Assembly: GCA_963169565.1 (NCBI GenBank)
Contig: CAUJDI010000004.1
Location: 1 to 33,765 of the forward strand
Source: Bacillota bacterium
GTDB taxonomy: Bacteria > Bacillota > Clostridia > Christensenellales > Aristaeellaceae
Direction of reading: 5' to 3'
Length of the DNA stretch: 33,765 bases
Shown: positions 1-7,882 of the stretch, in pieces
Position numbering within the stretch: position 1 is the first letter of the stretch
Layout of the letters: each line of letters begins with the position of its first letter
The notes under the pieces: model-generated
What the model was told of the DNA's origin: nothing
Database searches by the model: none
Seen by the model: only the letters and a program-made list of their open reading frames with translations
Position numbers and translations under genes: made by a program

Positions 1-302
1 ACCTGATCAAGTACCCCTACTTCGACCGTGAGTCGGACCTGGAGGAGAGCATCGGCGGCTATGCCGCCAGGGAACATCACGGCGTGGAGGCCTGGTTCTG
101 GATGCACAGGGTGTCCGACCTGGTGAACGCCGTGTCCGGAAATGGGATGCACCTTGAATACTTCCATGAGTACCCGGAGAACTTCTGGAACTCCGGCGGG
201 GACATGGAGTATCTCCCCGATGAAAAGCTCTATGCCTACCCGCACAACAGGGACAGATACCCGATGAGCTACAGCCTCAAGGCGACGGTGTACCGGGGAT
301 AA
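1..302 (+). CDS. Class I SAM-dependent methyltransferase, C-terminal part (5' end outside window)
   Basis: The reading frame is open from base 3 to a TAA at 300-302, so the first 99 codons seen are the end of a longer gene. The tail contains FHEYPENFW, followed by MEYLPDEKLYAYP and a final strand PMSYSLKATVY. In my knowledge of the family this is the C-terminal layout of small class I SAM methyltransferases, where a 'FHE(Y/F)P' segment is followed by the last beta strand ending in SLKA. The SAM-binding glycine motif would lie upstream and is not visible, so the substrate cannot be assigned. No terminator with a T-run follows. Confidence 0.7.
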   Translation, partial: LIKYPYFDRESDLEESIGGYAAREHHGVEAWFWMHRVSDLVNAVSGNGMHLEYFHEYPENFWNSGGDMEYLPDEKLYAYPHNRDRYPMSYSLKATVYRG

Positions 303-421
303 AGGAAGGACCCTGACCATCCGGGAAGGATCGCTGTGACCATGCGCTGCCGTTTGCCTGGCGTGCTGCCCCCTTGATTTCTCCCACTGATTCTGACGTT
401 CCAGCTGCTGTGCCATGATAT

Positions 422-442
422 GGGCAGCCGTGATGGCTGCCC
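422..442 (+). promoter_or_regulatory. Hairpin just upstream of the ribosome binding site of the propeller gene
   Basis: GGGCAGCC (422-429) and GGCTGCCC (435-442) form a perfect 8-bp stem with loop GTGAT. It ends 6 nt before the ribosome binding site GGAGAGGG (449-456) of the gene at 459. There is no T-run, so it is not an ordinary terminator; it may be a leader hairpin or an operator. Confidence 0.45.
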
Positions 443-458
443 GGGATAGGAGAGGGAA

Positions 459-1307
459 ATGACCGGACCGTTGAAAAAAGCTGCTTTTGCGGCCTTGGCT
501 CTTATGATCCTGCTGGCTGCGCTCCCCGCCGGCGCGGGCATGTGGGAGAAGATCGGCGGCGCCGGCGACCAGTATGTGGTGGCCGGGAACACGCTTTACG
601 GCCTTTTCCCGGACAGGCAGGGCGTTGCGGTCTATGACGCCGCCTCGGGCAAATGGTACAAGATCGGCGGCCCGGCCAGGGAGCTGGTGGGCGGCGGGGA
701 AAAGCTCTATGGCATCTCCCCGGAAAGCGGGGATATCTATGAGTACACCGGCTCCGGAATGAACTGGACCAAAATCGGCGGCCCCGGCGCGCAGTTCGCT
801 GTGGCCGGGAACACGCTCTACGGCCTTTTTTACCCAGACAGGCAGGGCGTGGCAAAGCGTGACCCTGCCACCGGGACGTGGAGCGTCATCGGGGGACCGA
901 CCAGGGAGCTGGTGGGCGGCGGGGAAAAGCTCTACGGCATCTCCCCGGAAAGCGGGGATATCTATGAGTACACCGGTTCCGGAATGAACTGGACCAAAAT
1001 CGGCGGGCCCGGCGCTCAGTTCGCTGTGGCGGGGAACACGCTCTACGGCCTTATCCCGGACAGGCAGGGCGTAGCGAGGCGTGACCCTGCCACCGGGACG
1101 TGGAGCGTCATCGGCGGCCCAATGAATGAATTGGTGGGCGGCGGGGACAAACTTTACGGGATCTCCCCCGTGGGCGGGGACATCTGCGAGTATACCGGCA
1201 CGAAGTGGACCGTGATCGGCGGGCCCGGCGCGCAGTTCGCCGCGTACGGCCCCAGCCTGTACCGCCTGTCAGTGGACAAAAAGGAGATCTACCGGTATGC
1301 CGAATAG
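459..1307 (+). CDS. Secreted seven-blade tectonin-like beta-propeller protein
   Basis: 282 aa. The N-terminus has basic residues, a hydrophobic core and an ALPAGA cleavage region, that is, a type I signal peptide, so the protein is probably exported. The whole mature part consists of seven segments of about 35-38 residues, each starting with W-x-x-IGG and containing LYG/LYR and a glycine/aspartate turn. Two blade types alternate: A (AQFAVAGNTLYGL, PDRQGVA) and B (ELVGGGEKLYGISP, GDIYEYTG). Seven W-starting units fit a closed propeller of the tectonin/tachylectin type, which often binds sugars or cell surfaces; that role is inference. The ATG follows GGAGAGGG. Very similar consecutive copies indicate recent internal duplication. 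No catalytic residues are evident. Confidence 0.75.
   Translation: MTGPLKKAAFAALALMILLAALPAGAGMWEKIGGAGDQYVVAGNTLYGLFPDRQGVAVYDAASGKWYKIGGPARELVGGGEKLYGISPESGDIYEYTGSGMNWTKIGGPGAQFAVAGNTLYGLFYPDRQGVAKRDPATGTWSVIGGPTRELVGGGEKLYGISPESGDIYEYTGSGMNWTKIGGPGAQFAVAGNTLYGLIPDRQGVARRDPATGTWSVIGGPMNELVGGGDKLYGISPVGGDICEYTGTKWTVIGGPGAQFAAYGPSLYRLSVDKKEIYRYAE
681..1127 (+). repeat. Tandem 225/222-bp coding repeat within the propeller gene
   Basis: The block starting gagctggtgggcggcgggg at 681 recurs at 906 (225 bp later), and a more diverged copy starts at 1128 (222 bp later). The one-codon difference comes from an extra Tyr in GLFYPDRQG versus GLIPDRQG. Copies one and two are nearly identical in their first 145 bp even at third codon positions, which points to recent duplication of a two-blade unit. 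An older, more diverged unit lies upstream (about 540-680). Confidence 0.8.
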
Positions 1308-1423
1308 GGGCGCGTGGAGAGGGCATGGGAACGGGTGACGCCGGGAAACCAGAAAAATTGCCGGACCCATCACCCCTTTGAACCTCCCGACCATACGCCG
1401 TGACCGCATAACAGGAGGGAAAG

Positions 1424-2455
1424 ATGTTCAGAAAAGCCATGACGCGCAGAGGGATTGCGCTGGTTTTGCTGCTGATACTAGTTTGGACAGGCACAGCCTT
1501 TGCTTTTGAAACTGAGCGTGTTTCCGGTGTCAATTTTGGTGATTACGGGCAGCCGGCCTATGCCTATCTCCAATACATCGACAGCCGCCTGCCGGACCGC
1601 GACTGCGTCGACGGCAGGAACACCGATGAGGCGCGGGACTGGATCGCGGCCCAGCTGAAGGCGGGCGGATACACTGATGATCAGATCACGGTGGAGGACT
1701 TCTCGTTTGAGGATGAGGACGGAGAAGAACATCCCTCGCAGAACGTCATCGCCGTGCTGCCGGGGCAGACGGAGCGCCGGATCATCGCTGGCGCGCATTA
1801 CGACGGCACCGGCGCCGGGGACAACGGCTCCGGCACCGCGCTGCTGCTGGAGACGGCATGCCGTCTCGTCAAGGGGGATGCTCCGCCCCATACGATCGTG
1901 TTCGTCTTCTTCGGGGCTGAGGAGAACGACTGCGACGGCTCCGCCGCCTATGCCGAGGGCATGTCGGAGAAAGAGGTCGCTGATACGGATTTCATGATCA
2001 ACATGGATTCGGTCATCTGCGGCGACTTCTGCTATCTGCACGGGGGCGTTGCCGATTTTAAACAGAAGCGTGTCGTCGGCCTGGAGGCCTTTGAGAAGGT
2101 CTTTGCGATCGGCCGGCGGCTGGGCCTTGGGATCAGGCAGCATCCCTGGACATTTGACAACCCCGCGCCGGGCTTTAGAGTGCCTGATTATCCGTCCCCC
2201 TCAACGGGCGATTGGAGCGACCACATCTCTTTTGTTGAGCGCGGCATCCCCTATGTTTACATCGAGGCCAGCAACTGGGAGATCCCCGGCCCTGACCGTC
2301 AGTACGACGGGGACAGCGAGACGGCCGACGCGGGAAAGATCATGCATACAAAAAGGGACACCCTGAAGAACATCGAAAAGCTGTTCCCAGGCCGCACGCT
2401 TTACCACCTGCAGGTATTCTCCCTGCTGATCAGCACCGCGCTCAGGGAGATTTAG
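1424..2455 (+). CDS. Secreted M28-family zinc aminopeptidase
   Basis: 343 aa with an N-terminal signal peptide (basic MFRKAMTRR, hydrophobic stretch, cleavage near TAFA). The M28 two-zinc set is complete: H125 (AHYDG), D133 (DNGSG, bridging), catalytic E166 and ligand E167 (FGAEEND), D195 (NMDS) and H267 (SDHISF). These enzymes remove amino acids from peptide N-termini; substrate preference cannot be told. A segment of about 90 residues before the catalytic core holds the usual N-terminal lid. The start is the ATG preceded by AGGAGGGAAAG. The gene lies 116 bp after the propeller gene on the same strand, and both products are exported, so they may be co-expressed. The length is normal for single-domain secreted M28 enzymes. 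Confidence 0.92.
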   Translation: MFRKAMTRRGIALVLLLILVWTGTAFAFETERVSGVNFGDYGQPAYAYLQYIDSRLPDRDCVDGRNTDEARDWIAAQLKAGGYTDDQITVEDFSFEDEDGEEHPSQNVIAVLPGQTERRIIAGAHYDGTGAGDNGSGTALLLETACRLVKGDAPPHTIVFVFFGAEENDCDGSAAYAEGMSEKEVADTDFMINMDSVICGDFCYLHGGVADFKQKRVVGLEAFEKVFAIGRRLGLGIRQHPWTFDNPAPGFRVPDYPSPSTGDWSDHISFVERGIPYVYIEASNWEIPGPDRQYDGDSETADAGKIMHTKRDTLKNIEKLFPGRTLYHLQVFSLLISTALREI

Positions 2456-2517
2456 GAGGCTGTAGCCTTTTCAACGTATGAAGAAGGCAGGCCGTATTTC
2501 ATCACGTCTCTCTATTT

Positions 2518-2534
2518 CGCAACCTGAGGTTGCG
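2518..2534. promoter_or_regulatory. Short palindrome, candidate operator upstream of the XRE regulator
   Basis: CGCAACC-TGA-GGTTGCG is a perfect 7-bp inverted repeat in the gap between the peptidase and the XRE gene. The size and position suit a regulator binding site, possibly for autoregulation. No direct evidence of binding. Confidence 0.4.
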
Positions 2535-2555
2535 TCTCGCGGTAAAAGAGCAATC

Positions 2556-2609
2556 CGCTGTTGATGGAGATACCGGCCTCAGTCCGGTATCATCACGGCA
2601 TCAACAGCG
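2556..2609 (+). promoter_or_regulatory. Long two-part leader hairpin abutting the XRE ribosome binding site
   Basis: The outer arms CGCTGTTGATG (2556-2566) and CATCAACAGCG (2599-2609) pair over 11 bp. The inner arms GATACCGG (2569-2576) and CCGGTATC (2584-2591) pair over 8 bp, with loop CCTCAGT. The ribosome binding site GGGGG (2612-2616) follows after 2 nt and the ATG is at 2626. No T-run follows, so this is not a plain terminator. It may control translation of the regulator as RNA, or act as nested DNA operators. Confidence 0.6.
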
Positions 2610-2625
2610 AAGGGGGAATCATCAG

Positions 2626-3321
2626 ATGAGTTTCGGGCAGAATCTTCAGTTTCTCAGGAGGATGCGCCGCGGCATGACCCAGGAGGACCTGGCGGAGAGG
2701 ATGAGCGTTTCCAGGCAGACCGTCTCAAAATGGGAGACAGGCGAGGCGTATCCTGAGATCGATAAGGCGGCGGAGCTCTGCGGCATCTTTTCCTGCACGA
2801 TGGACGCGCTGTTCCGGGAGGACATGGGCGCGGGCAGCGAGGCTTTCTCAAACCTCCGGGTGGAGAAGGTGAAGGCCTTCTCTTACGTCCGTCATGCGGT
2901 CATCAGCCCGGAGCCGGAGCGGGACGCCCTCGGCCGGATCAGGGACTGGGCGCGGGAGGCGGGCATCAGGGAGCCGGACGTCATCGGCTGGGACTTTCCC
3001 CACGTCTCCCAGGAGCAGATCAACGTTTTCCACATGCACGGCTATGCAGCAGCCTGTATCCTGCCGGAGGGCTTTCAGCCCTCGAAAAACGGCCTGCAGG
3101 TCATCTCCCAGCCGGAGCAGGACTACGCCGTGATCACCGTCAGGGACCCCTTCAAGGCGCCTTTCACCCTCATCCCGAACGCTTACAAGACCCTGATGGC
3201 TTACATCCAGGCGAACGGGCGCAGGGCAGTCTGCAGGGAGGATGTCATCGGGTGCTACGAAAAAACATATGCGCGTGAGGGGATCGATCACATGGACGTG
3301 TACATCGCCGTGGATAGTTGA
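2626..3321 (+). CDS. XRE-family regulator with GyrI-like effector-binding domain
   Basis: 231 aa. Residues about 1-65 form an XRE/Cro helix-turn-helix (GMTQEDLAERMSVSRQTVSKWE, shown here as the core MSVSRQTVSKWETGEAYP). After a short linker, residues about 80-230 resemble the GyrI/AraC effector-binding fold: RHAVISPEPERDAL, a central IGWDFP segment, YAAACILPEGFQP, and the C-terminal DVYIAVD. XRE proteins with such C-terminal domains are usually one-component sensors of small, often cationic or hydrophobic, ligands. The frame is open upstream to 2530, but the ATG at 2626 follows a GGGGG site at proper spacing and starts exactly at the helix-turn-helix; the upstream part is occupied by a long hairpin. 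A strong terminator follows. Confidence 0.85.
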   Translation: MSFGQNLQFLRRMRRGMTQEDLAERMSVSRQTVSKWETGEAYPEIDKAAELCGIFSCTMDALFREDMGAGSEAFSNLRVEKVKAFSYVRHAVISPEPERDALGRIRDWAREAGIREPDVIGWDFPHVSQEQINVFHMHGYAAACILPEGFQPSKNGLQVISQPEQDYAVITVRDPFKAPFTLIPNAYKTLMAYIQANGRRAVCREDVIGCYEKTYAREGIDHMDVYIAVDS

Positions 3322-3339
3322 TCCCTGGTTTAAAAGGAA

Positions 3340-3374
3340 GGGCTGCCGGCGCGGAGGCGCGGCAGCCCCTTTTT
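3340..3374 (+). terminator. Rho-independent terminator after the XRE regulator
   Basis: GGGCTGCC (3340-3347) pairs with GGCAGCCC (3361-3368), followed by CTTTTT (3369-3374). It lies 18 bp after the stop codon. Confidence 0.85.
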
Positions 3375-3455
3375 CTGTCATTGGCCCAACACAGCGAACA
3401 CAGCCAGGGCATGATCGATCTGTGGATCATTCAGGGCCTTCGGCATTGCTGTCCC

Positions 3456-5384
3456 TTACGGCACGCCCCAGACACTCAGCGTGCCGCCCGAGGAGGTGGT
3501 GACGATCAGCCGGCCGTCCGGGGAGAAGGAAAAATCCGCCGTGCTGTGATCCAGGGTAAACACACGCTTGCCTTTCTCCGGGTTGATGAACACCAACCCG
3601 TCCTCATACCCACTGGCCGCCAGCAGGCTTCCGTCCGGGCTGAAGAGCAGTTCCTGAAAGTTCTCGCCCAGGTCGCAGGTCCACAGCGCTTTCGCCGTTT
3701 CGACGTCATATAGTTTGATGGAGTAACCTTTTTTTGTGCGCAGCGCGGCTGCGACAGTGGCTCCATCCGGGCTTAGCGCGCAGGTGTAGAGGTCGTTGCT
3801 GCTGATGTCCAGCAGCCGTTCCTGCCCGGAAACGTCCCAAACGGTAACCATCCCCCCGTCGCAGGCGGCGGCGCGGCGGCCGTCCGCGCTCAGGGACACA
3901 CTATTGATAAAACTGTTCATGTAGGCTTTCATCAGGGGGGCATTGCCACCCGCCGGCCACACTTCCACAGAGCCACTGAAGCCGGCCATCATGGTATTGA
4001 AGTCAGCGCTCATGCATGCATCGTAAGAGGTGCCCTTCAACTCGATCTCCCGATCTTTTGTGCCTCCCGGCATATGGAGAAAAACGACTGCGCTGTCGCC
4101 TGAGGGGAGAAGGGCCAGACGGCTGCTGTCCGGGGAAAAGGCAAGGTTGGGAGCCTCTGTGCCGCTGAGGGTGATCACGCCTCCGGCGGTTGCACCACCA
4201 TCACTGAGATGCCACAGGTGGACGGTTATTTTTTGGTTATCAGCGGATCGCTTGGCAGCAGCCAGGGATTCCCCGGACACAGCCGCCTGCCATGCCCGGG
4301 GCAGGAAGCCACCCTGTTCGCCCAGCACGGCGCCTCCGTCAAGTCCTGCCAGCAGCAGACGGTCGTCAGCCAGGGTCGCCACCCGGTCTTTCTGCGGACT
4401 CAGCTTGGTCGATATGTCGGCATATTCGCTGAAGGGAACCTGTTCAAGCAGCGCTCCGGTCGCCAGGTTATGGGCCTGCCAGCCCCGGCTGGTATAGAAC
4501 TGCAGCGCCTCGCCCGTTTCATCCAGCGTGATCCCCGTAACCCCGCCCTTCAGGGGGATCGACCCGGTTTCCTTGCCGGTCTTCAGGTCAATGAGGCGAA
4601 TGACGCCTGGCTGTAAATGGGTCATAAAAGCTGCTCTGCCCGCATTGGCCGCTCCGAAAGAGCCCATCGCGAAGGAGAGGGTGCCCGTATACAGCGGCTT
4701 GCCCTTGTAGTCCAGGAAGGCATAATCATAAATGCCGGTCATGAAGATGGTGCGCCCGCCCGGGCAGAGGGTCAGCCGCATCAGCTGTTTGTTGGAGGAT
4801 TGGAAGGCGGCGCTCGATTTCCTCTTTCCGGTCTTGAGTGCGTAGGTGTCCAGGTAGCCCTTGTACAGCGCGACGCCGTATTTGTCGTAACCGATGTTTT
4901 TCTGCCCCAGCGCCAGGAGCTCATCCTTCTGCTGGTCGATGTGCAGCGCGGAGAGCCTCCTGTCCTGCTTGATCTCCCGGATCAGGCGCTGCTCCTTCAC
5001 GTCCCAGAGCTGGATGGACTGGTTATTTCCGCTGGAGCACACCGCCAGAAGGGAGCTGTCCGCGCTGAAGGACGGATACAGCGAATATCCGCTGGTCAGT
5101 ATCCCCAGGGGCTGGAGGCTGTGCCCGTCAAACAGGTGCACGCCATCCCCCGTGGCCAAAGCGACCGTTTCCCCGTCGGGCGACCATAGGATCTCGTGCG
5201 GCTCCCCTTTCCCGATCTGATGGAGGAGGGTCAGCCCGGCGATGTTGTCCATGCCCAGGACCTGGGGAAGCGAGCTGCCGGGAGCCGCCTCCTCAGCCAG
5301 TACCGGGAGGGGGGATTGAAGGATCAGAAAAGCCGCCAGCAAAACGACGTAGAGCGGCCGGGCTGCGGATCGTTTCTTTTCCAT
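3456..5384 (-). CDS. Secreted WD40-repeat protein
   Basis: 642 aa, starting at the ATG complementary to 5382-5384 after a GGAGAACAG-type site. Residues 1-30 are a signal peptide (MEKKRSAARP, a long hydrophobic run, PVLAEEA). The rest is built from WD40-like strands: repeated 'SPDG/SADG' turns (WSPDGETVALA, FSPDSSRLALL, LSPDGATVAAA, FSPDGSLLAAS, FSPDGRLIVTT) and blade ends such as IQLWDV, VTVWDV and LSVWGV. The length suits two propellers in tandem. No enzyme domain or membrane anchor is seen after the signal, so an extracellular scaffold or sensor role is inference. The gene stands alone with its own promoter (5469-5497). It is the second exported propeller within 5 kb, beside the tectonin-like one. 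Confidence 0.85.
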   Translation of the reverse strand: MEKKRSAARPLYVVLLAAFLILQSPLPVLAEEAAPGSSLPQVLGMDNIAGLTLLHQIGKGEPHEILWSPDGETVALATGDGVHLFDGHSLQPLGILTSGYSLYPSFSADSSLLAVCSSGNNQSIQLWDVKEQRLIREIKQDRRLSALHIDQQKDELLALGQKNIGYDKYGVALYKGYLDTYALKTGKRKSSAAFQSSNKQLMRLTLCPGGRTIFMTGIYDYAFLDYKGKPLYTGTLSFAMGSFGAANAGRAAFMTHLQPGVIRLIDLKTGKETGSIPLKGGVTGITLDETGEALQFYTSRGWQAHNLATGALLEQVPFSEYADISTKLSPQKDRVATLADDRLLLAGLDGGAVLGEQGGFLPRAWQAAVSGESLAAAKRSADNQKITVHLWHLSDGGATAGGVITLSGTEAPNLAFSPDSSRLALLPSGDSAVVFLHMPGGTKDREIELKGTSYDACMSADFNTMMAGFSGSVEVWPAGGNAPLMKAYMNSFINSVSLSADGRRAAACDGGMVTVWDVSGQERLLDISSNDLYTCALSPDGATVAAALRTKKGYSIKLYDVETAKALWTCDLGENFQELLFSPDGSLLAASGYEDGLVFINPEKGKRVFTLDHSTADFSFSPDGRLIVTTSSGGTLSVWGVP

Positions 5385-5468
5385 ATGCTGTTCTCCTGTC
5401 CGAATGGGTCGGTCGGGCCGGGAAGACGATAACGTACGGGCTTTTGGGTTTCATTTGGCTTTATAATG

Positions 5469-5497
5469 ATGATAGGGCTGAAAATCGCAACTGTCAA
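5469..5497 (-). promoter_or_regulatory. Promoter of the WD40 gene
   Basis: On the minus strand, TTGACA (complement of 5492-5497) is followed after 17 bp by TATCAT (complement of 5469-5474). The -35 is a perfect match and the -10 is a 5/6 match. The transcript would have a leader of about 80 nt. Confidence 0.8.
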
Positions 5498-5584
5498 GAA
5501 TCCTCGCAGGCGGAGGAGGCCTGCCGCGTTGTGCCGGCAGTAAAACACCCCTGGACAGCAGGGAGAGGGTGAAGGCCCGTTCCC

Positions 5585-5613
5585 TTGCCAGCGGCTGTGC
5601 TGTCAGGTATGAT
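5585..5613 (+). promoter_or_regulatory. Promoter of the MFS transporter gene
   Basis: TTGCCA (5585-5590), a 17-bp spacer, and TATGAT (5608-5613). The gene starts at 5646, giving a leader of about 25 nt that holds the GGAGGG ribosome binding site. Confidence 0.75.
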
Positions 5614-5645
5614 GGTGCGGAATCTCATGAGGAGGGCGCGGAAGG

Positions 5646-6920
5646 ATGGCTCGGATCAGGGCAGTGATGGAGCGCAACCGGCTGATGAAGGCGCTGATCA
5701 ATTTGCAGAGCAACGCGCGCGCCTGTATTTATACTGAGCCGCTCTGGGGCGTCCCGGTCAATCTCTACCTGCCCCTTGTGGCCAAATACATGGAGGCGCT
5801 GGGCCTTGACGCCGTCCAGATCGGCGTGGTGGCGACGGTGAACCTTTTGAGCCAGATGGTCTCCTCCCTGATCAGCGGGGTGATCACGGACAAATTCGGC
5901 CGCCGCCGGACCACCGCCATCGTGGACCTGATCTGCTGGGCCCTTCCCTTCCTGATCTGGATGAACGCGCAGGGCTTTGCCTGGTTCATCGCGGCCGCCC
6001 TGCTCAACGGCACCTGGCGCATCACGGAAAACTCCTGGGGCCTGCTGCTGGTGGAAGACGCTCCGCCCAGCCTTTTGGTGAGCATTTATTCCCTCTCCAC
6101 CATCGCGGGTCTGCTGGCGGGCTTCGCGGCGCCGCTCACCAGCCTTCTGGTCAGGGGATTTTCCCTGGTGAACACGATGCGCGGGCTGTACTTCTTTGCC
6201 TTTGTCTGCATCATGGTCAAGATCGTGGTCCTGCAGCTGATGACCCGTGAAACCACTGCCGGCACGAAGAGGATGGCGGAACTGAGGGGAAAATCCATCC
6301 TGCACGCCCTGCGCGGCAGCCGGCGGGTCATGCTGGGCATGTTCCGGGAGAAGCCGCTGATGCTGGTCCTGGGCATCATGGCCTGCGTGATGGTCATCCG
6401 AGGCGCGACGGACAACTTCTGGCCGCTGCTCCTGACCGGCGCGCTGGGCATCCGTGAGGAGACCCTGCCGCTGCTCTCCGGGCTGCGTTCCCTGGCCATG
6501 CTGGCCTTCTTCTTCACCTTAGCGCCCAGGCTGAACCCGCGGCGTTATTTTGGACCCATGGCATTGGGCCTGATCATCATGGCGGCGCTTTACCTGATGC
6601 TCTTCCTGCTGCCGCCGCACCTGGGCTGGGCGGTGTTCCCCGGCGTACTGGCGGAGGCGCTGTCGCTGAGCATCCTCATCCCTCTGTTTTCAAGCCTTCA
6701 GCAGCTGCTGCTGGATAAACAGGAGCGGGCGAGGATGTTCGGCTTTTCCCTGGCCTTCTGCCTGCTGATCACCTCCCCCTTCGGGACCGTCAACGGCCTG
6801 CTCTCCCGCCTCCACCTGTCCCTGCCCATGCTGCTCTCGGCGATGCTGGCCCTGCTGGGCTGCTTCTTCCTGACCAGGCTGCGCAAAATACTTGACGGGG
6901 CAAGGTTTGATGAGAACTGA
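5646..6920 (+). CDS. MFS-family transporter
   Basis: 424 aa integral membrane protein with about a dozen hydrophobic helices. The MFS motif A lies between helices 2 and 3 (GVITDKFGRRR, D at about residue 82). The first 25 residues are basic and cytoplasmic. A long polar linker near residues 195-225 separates two six-helix halves, as in the family. The substrate cannot be predicted. The ATG follows GGAGGG at 9-nt spacing. Its last 11 bp overlap the start of the downstream HAD phosphatase, so the two are translated as a coupled pair, suggesting that a phosphorylated intermediate of the transported compound might be handled by the HAD enzyme (inference). Confidence 0.85.
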   Translation: MARIRAVMERNRLMKALINLQSNARACIYTEPLWGVPVNLYLPLVAKYMEALGLDAVQIGVVATVNLLSQMVSSLISGVITDKFGRRRTTAIVDLICWALPFLIWMNAQGFAWFIAAALLNGTWRITENSWGLLLVEDAPPSLLVSIYSLSTIAGLLAGFAAPLTSLLVRGFSLVNTMRGLYFFAFVCIMVKIVVLQLMTRETTAGTKRMAELRGKSILHALRGSRRVMLGMFREKPLMLVLGIMACVMVIRGATDNFWPLLLTGALGIREETLPLLSGLRSLAMLAFFFTLAPRLNPRRYFGPMALGLIIMAALYLMLFLLPPHLGWAVFPGVLAEALSLSILIPLFSSLQQLLLDKQERARMFGFSLAFCLLITSPFGTVNGLLSRLHLSLPMLLSAMLALLGCFFLTRLRKILDGARFDEN

Positions 6921-7734
6921 CAATGATTCGCTGCGCGCGATGCTGCGCGGGAAGAAGCTGTTCCTGCTGGACATGGACGGCACGCTGTACCTGGGCAGCC
7001 GGCTGTTCGCACGGAGCCTTGATTTTCTCGGGGCGATCAGGGAGAGCGGGGCCGACTATCTTTTCCTGACCAACAACTCCTCCAGGGGCAGGGACGCCTA
7101 TGTCAGGAAACTTTCCGGGATGGGCGTCATGTGCACCGAGGATGATTTCTTCACCTCGACCGACACGGCCTGCGCCTATCTTCGCGCGCATTACAGGGGA
7201 AAGATGATCTACGCGCTGGGGACAGGATCCTTCAAAGCGCAGCTCAAAAAGGAAGGCTTTCCAGTTACCGACAGGCTGGAGAGCGGCATCGACTGTCTGA
7301 TGATGGGCTATGACACCGAACTGACCTACCAGAAGCTGGTCGACGCCTCCATCCTGCTGGGAAAGGGGGTAGAGTACCTCGCCACCAACCCCGACTGGGT
7401 TTGCCCGACGGAGTTCGGCTTCGTGCCCGACTGCGGGTCCATCGCCCAGGCGCTGGAGCATGCCACGGGCAGGCTTCCGCATTTCCTGGGCAAGCCGGAA
7501 CCGGATATCGCGCTGCTGGCCATGAAAATAAAAGGCGCAAAGCCGGAGGACACCCTGATCATCGGGGACCGGCTCTACACGGACATCGCCTGCGGAAGAC
7601 GCGCCGGGATCACGAGCATCCTGGTATTCAGCGGGGAGACAGACCGCTTCACGCTGGAAAAGAGCGGGATCAAGCCTGATTTTGCCGTGGAGAGCGTCGG
7701 GGACATCCAGGACGCGATGGGTGCCCTGCCCTGA
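6910..7734 (+). CDS. HAD-IIA family phosphatase (NagD-like)
   Basis: 274 aa. HAD motifs are in order: DMDGT (D21 nucleophile, D23 acid/base) in motif I, FLTNNSS in motif II, the lysine of LGKPEPDI in motif III, and IIGDRLYTDI in motif IV. The cap between motifs II and III (about residues 85-175) marks subclass IIA, as in NagD and phosphoglycolate/4-nitrophenyl phosphatases. It should be a cytoplasmic phosphatase acting on small phosphometabolites; the exact substrate is unknown. I chose ATG 6910, which follows GGGGCAAGG, over an in-frame TTG at 6892. It overlaps the MFS gene by 11 bp. Confidence 0.88.
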   Translation: MRTDNDSLRAMLRGKKLFLLDMDGTLYLGSRLFARSLDFLGAIRESGADYLFLTNNSSRGRDAYVRKLSGMGVMCTEDDFFTSTDTACAYLRAHYRGKMIYALGTGSFKAQLKKEGFPVTDRLESGIDCLMMGYDTELTYQKLVDASILLGKGVEYLATNPDWVCPTEFGFVPDCGSIAQALEHATGRLPHFLGKPEPDIALLAMKIKGAKPEDTLIIGDRLYTDIACGRRAGITSILVFSGETDRFTLEKSGIKPDFAVESVGDIQDAMGALP

Positions 7735-7796
7735 AAATGCCCGGGCGGAGAAGCAGGAAGGCATACGGACGGAGGGAAACTGTCCTCCCGCGAAAC

Positions 7797-7825
7797 TTGA
7801 AAAAGGCCGTCAAAAATGATATGGT
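7797..7825 (+). promoter_or_regulatory. Promoter of the ABC importer operon
   Basis: TTGAAA (7797-7802), a 17-bp spacer, and TATGGT (7820-7825), ending 57 bp before the binding-protein start. The operon is therefore probably independent of the MFS-HAD pair upstream. Confidence 0.7.
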
Positions 7826-7882
7826 AGGGTCAAAGAGGCGGGAGCGTGCCCGCGCATAAGACTTAAGGAGGAATACGGCAAC

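Noticed and set aside
681-1127. Repeats as a CRISPR or mobile element
   Set aside because: The repeats are 222-225 bp, contiguous, in frame and encode propeller blades.
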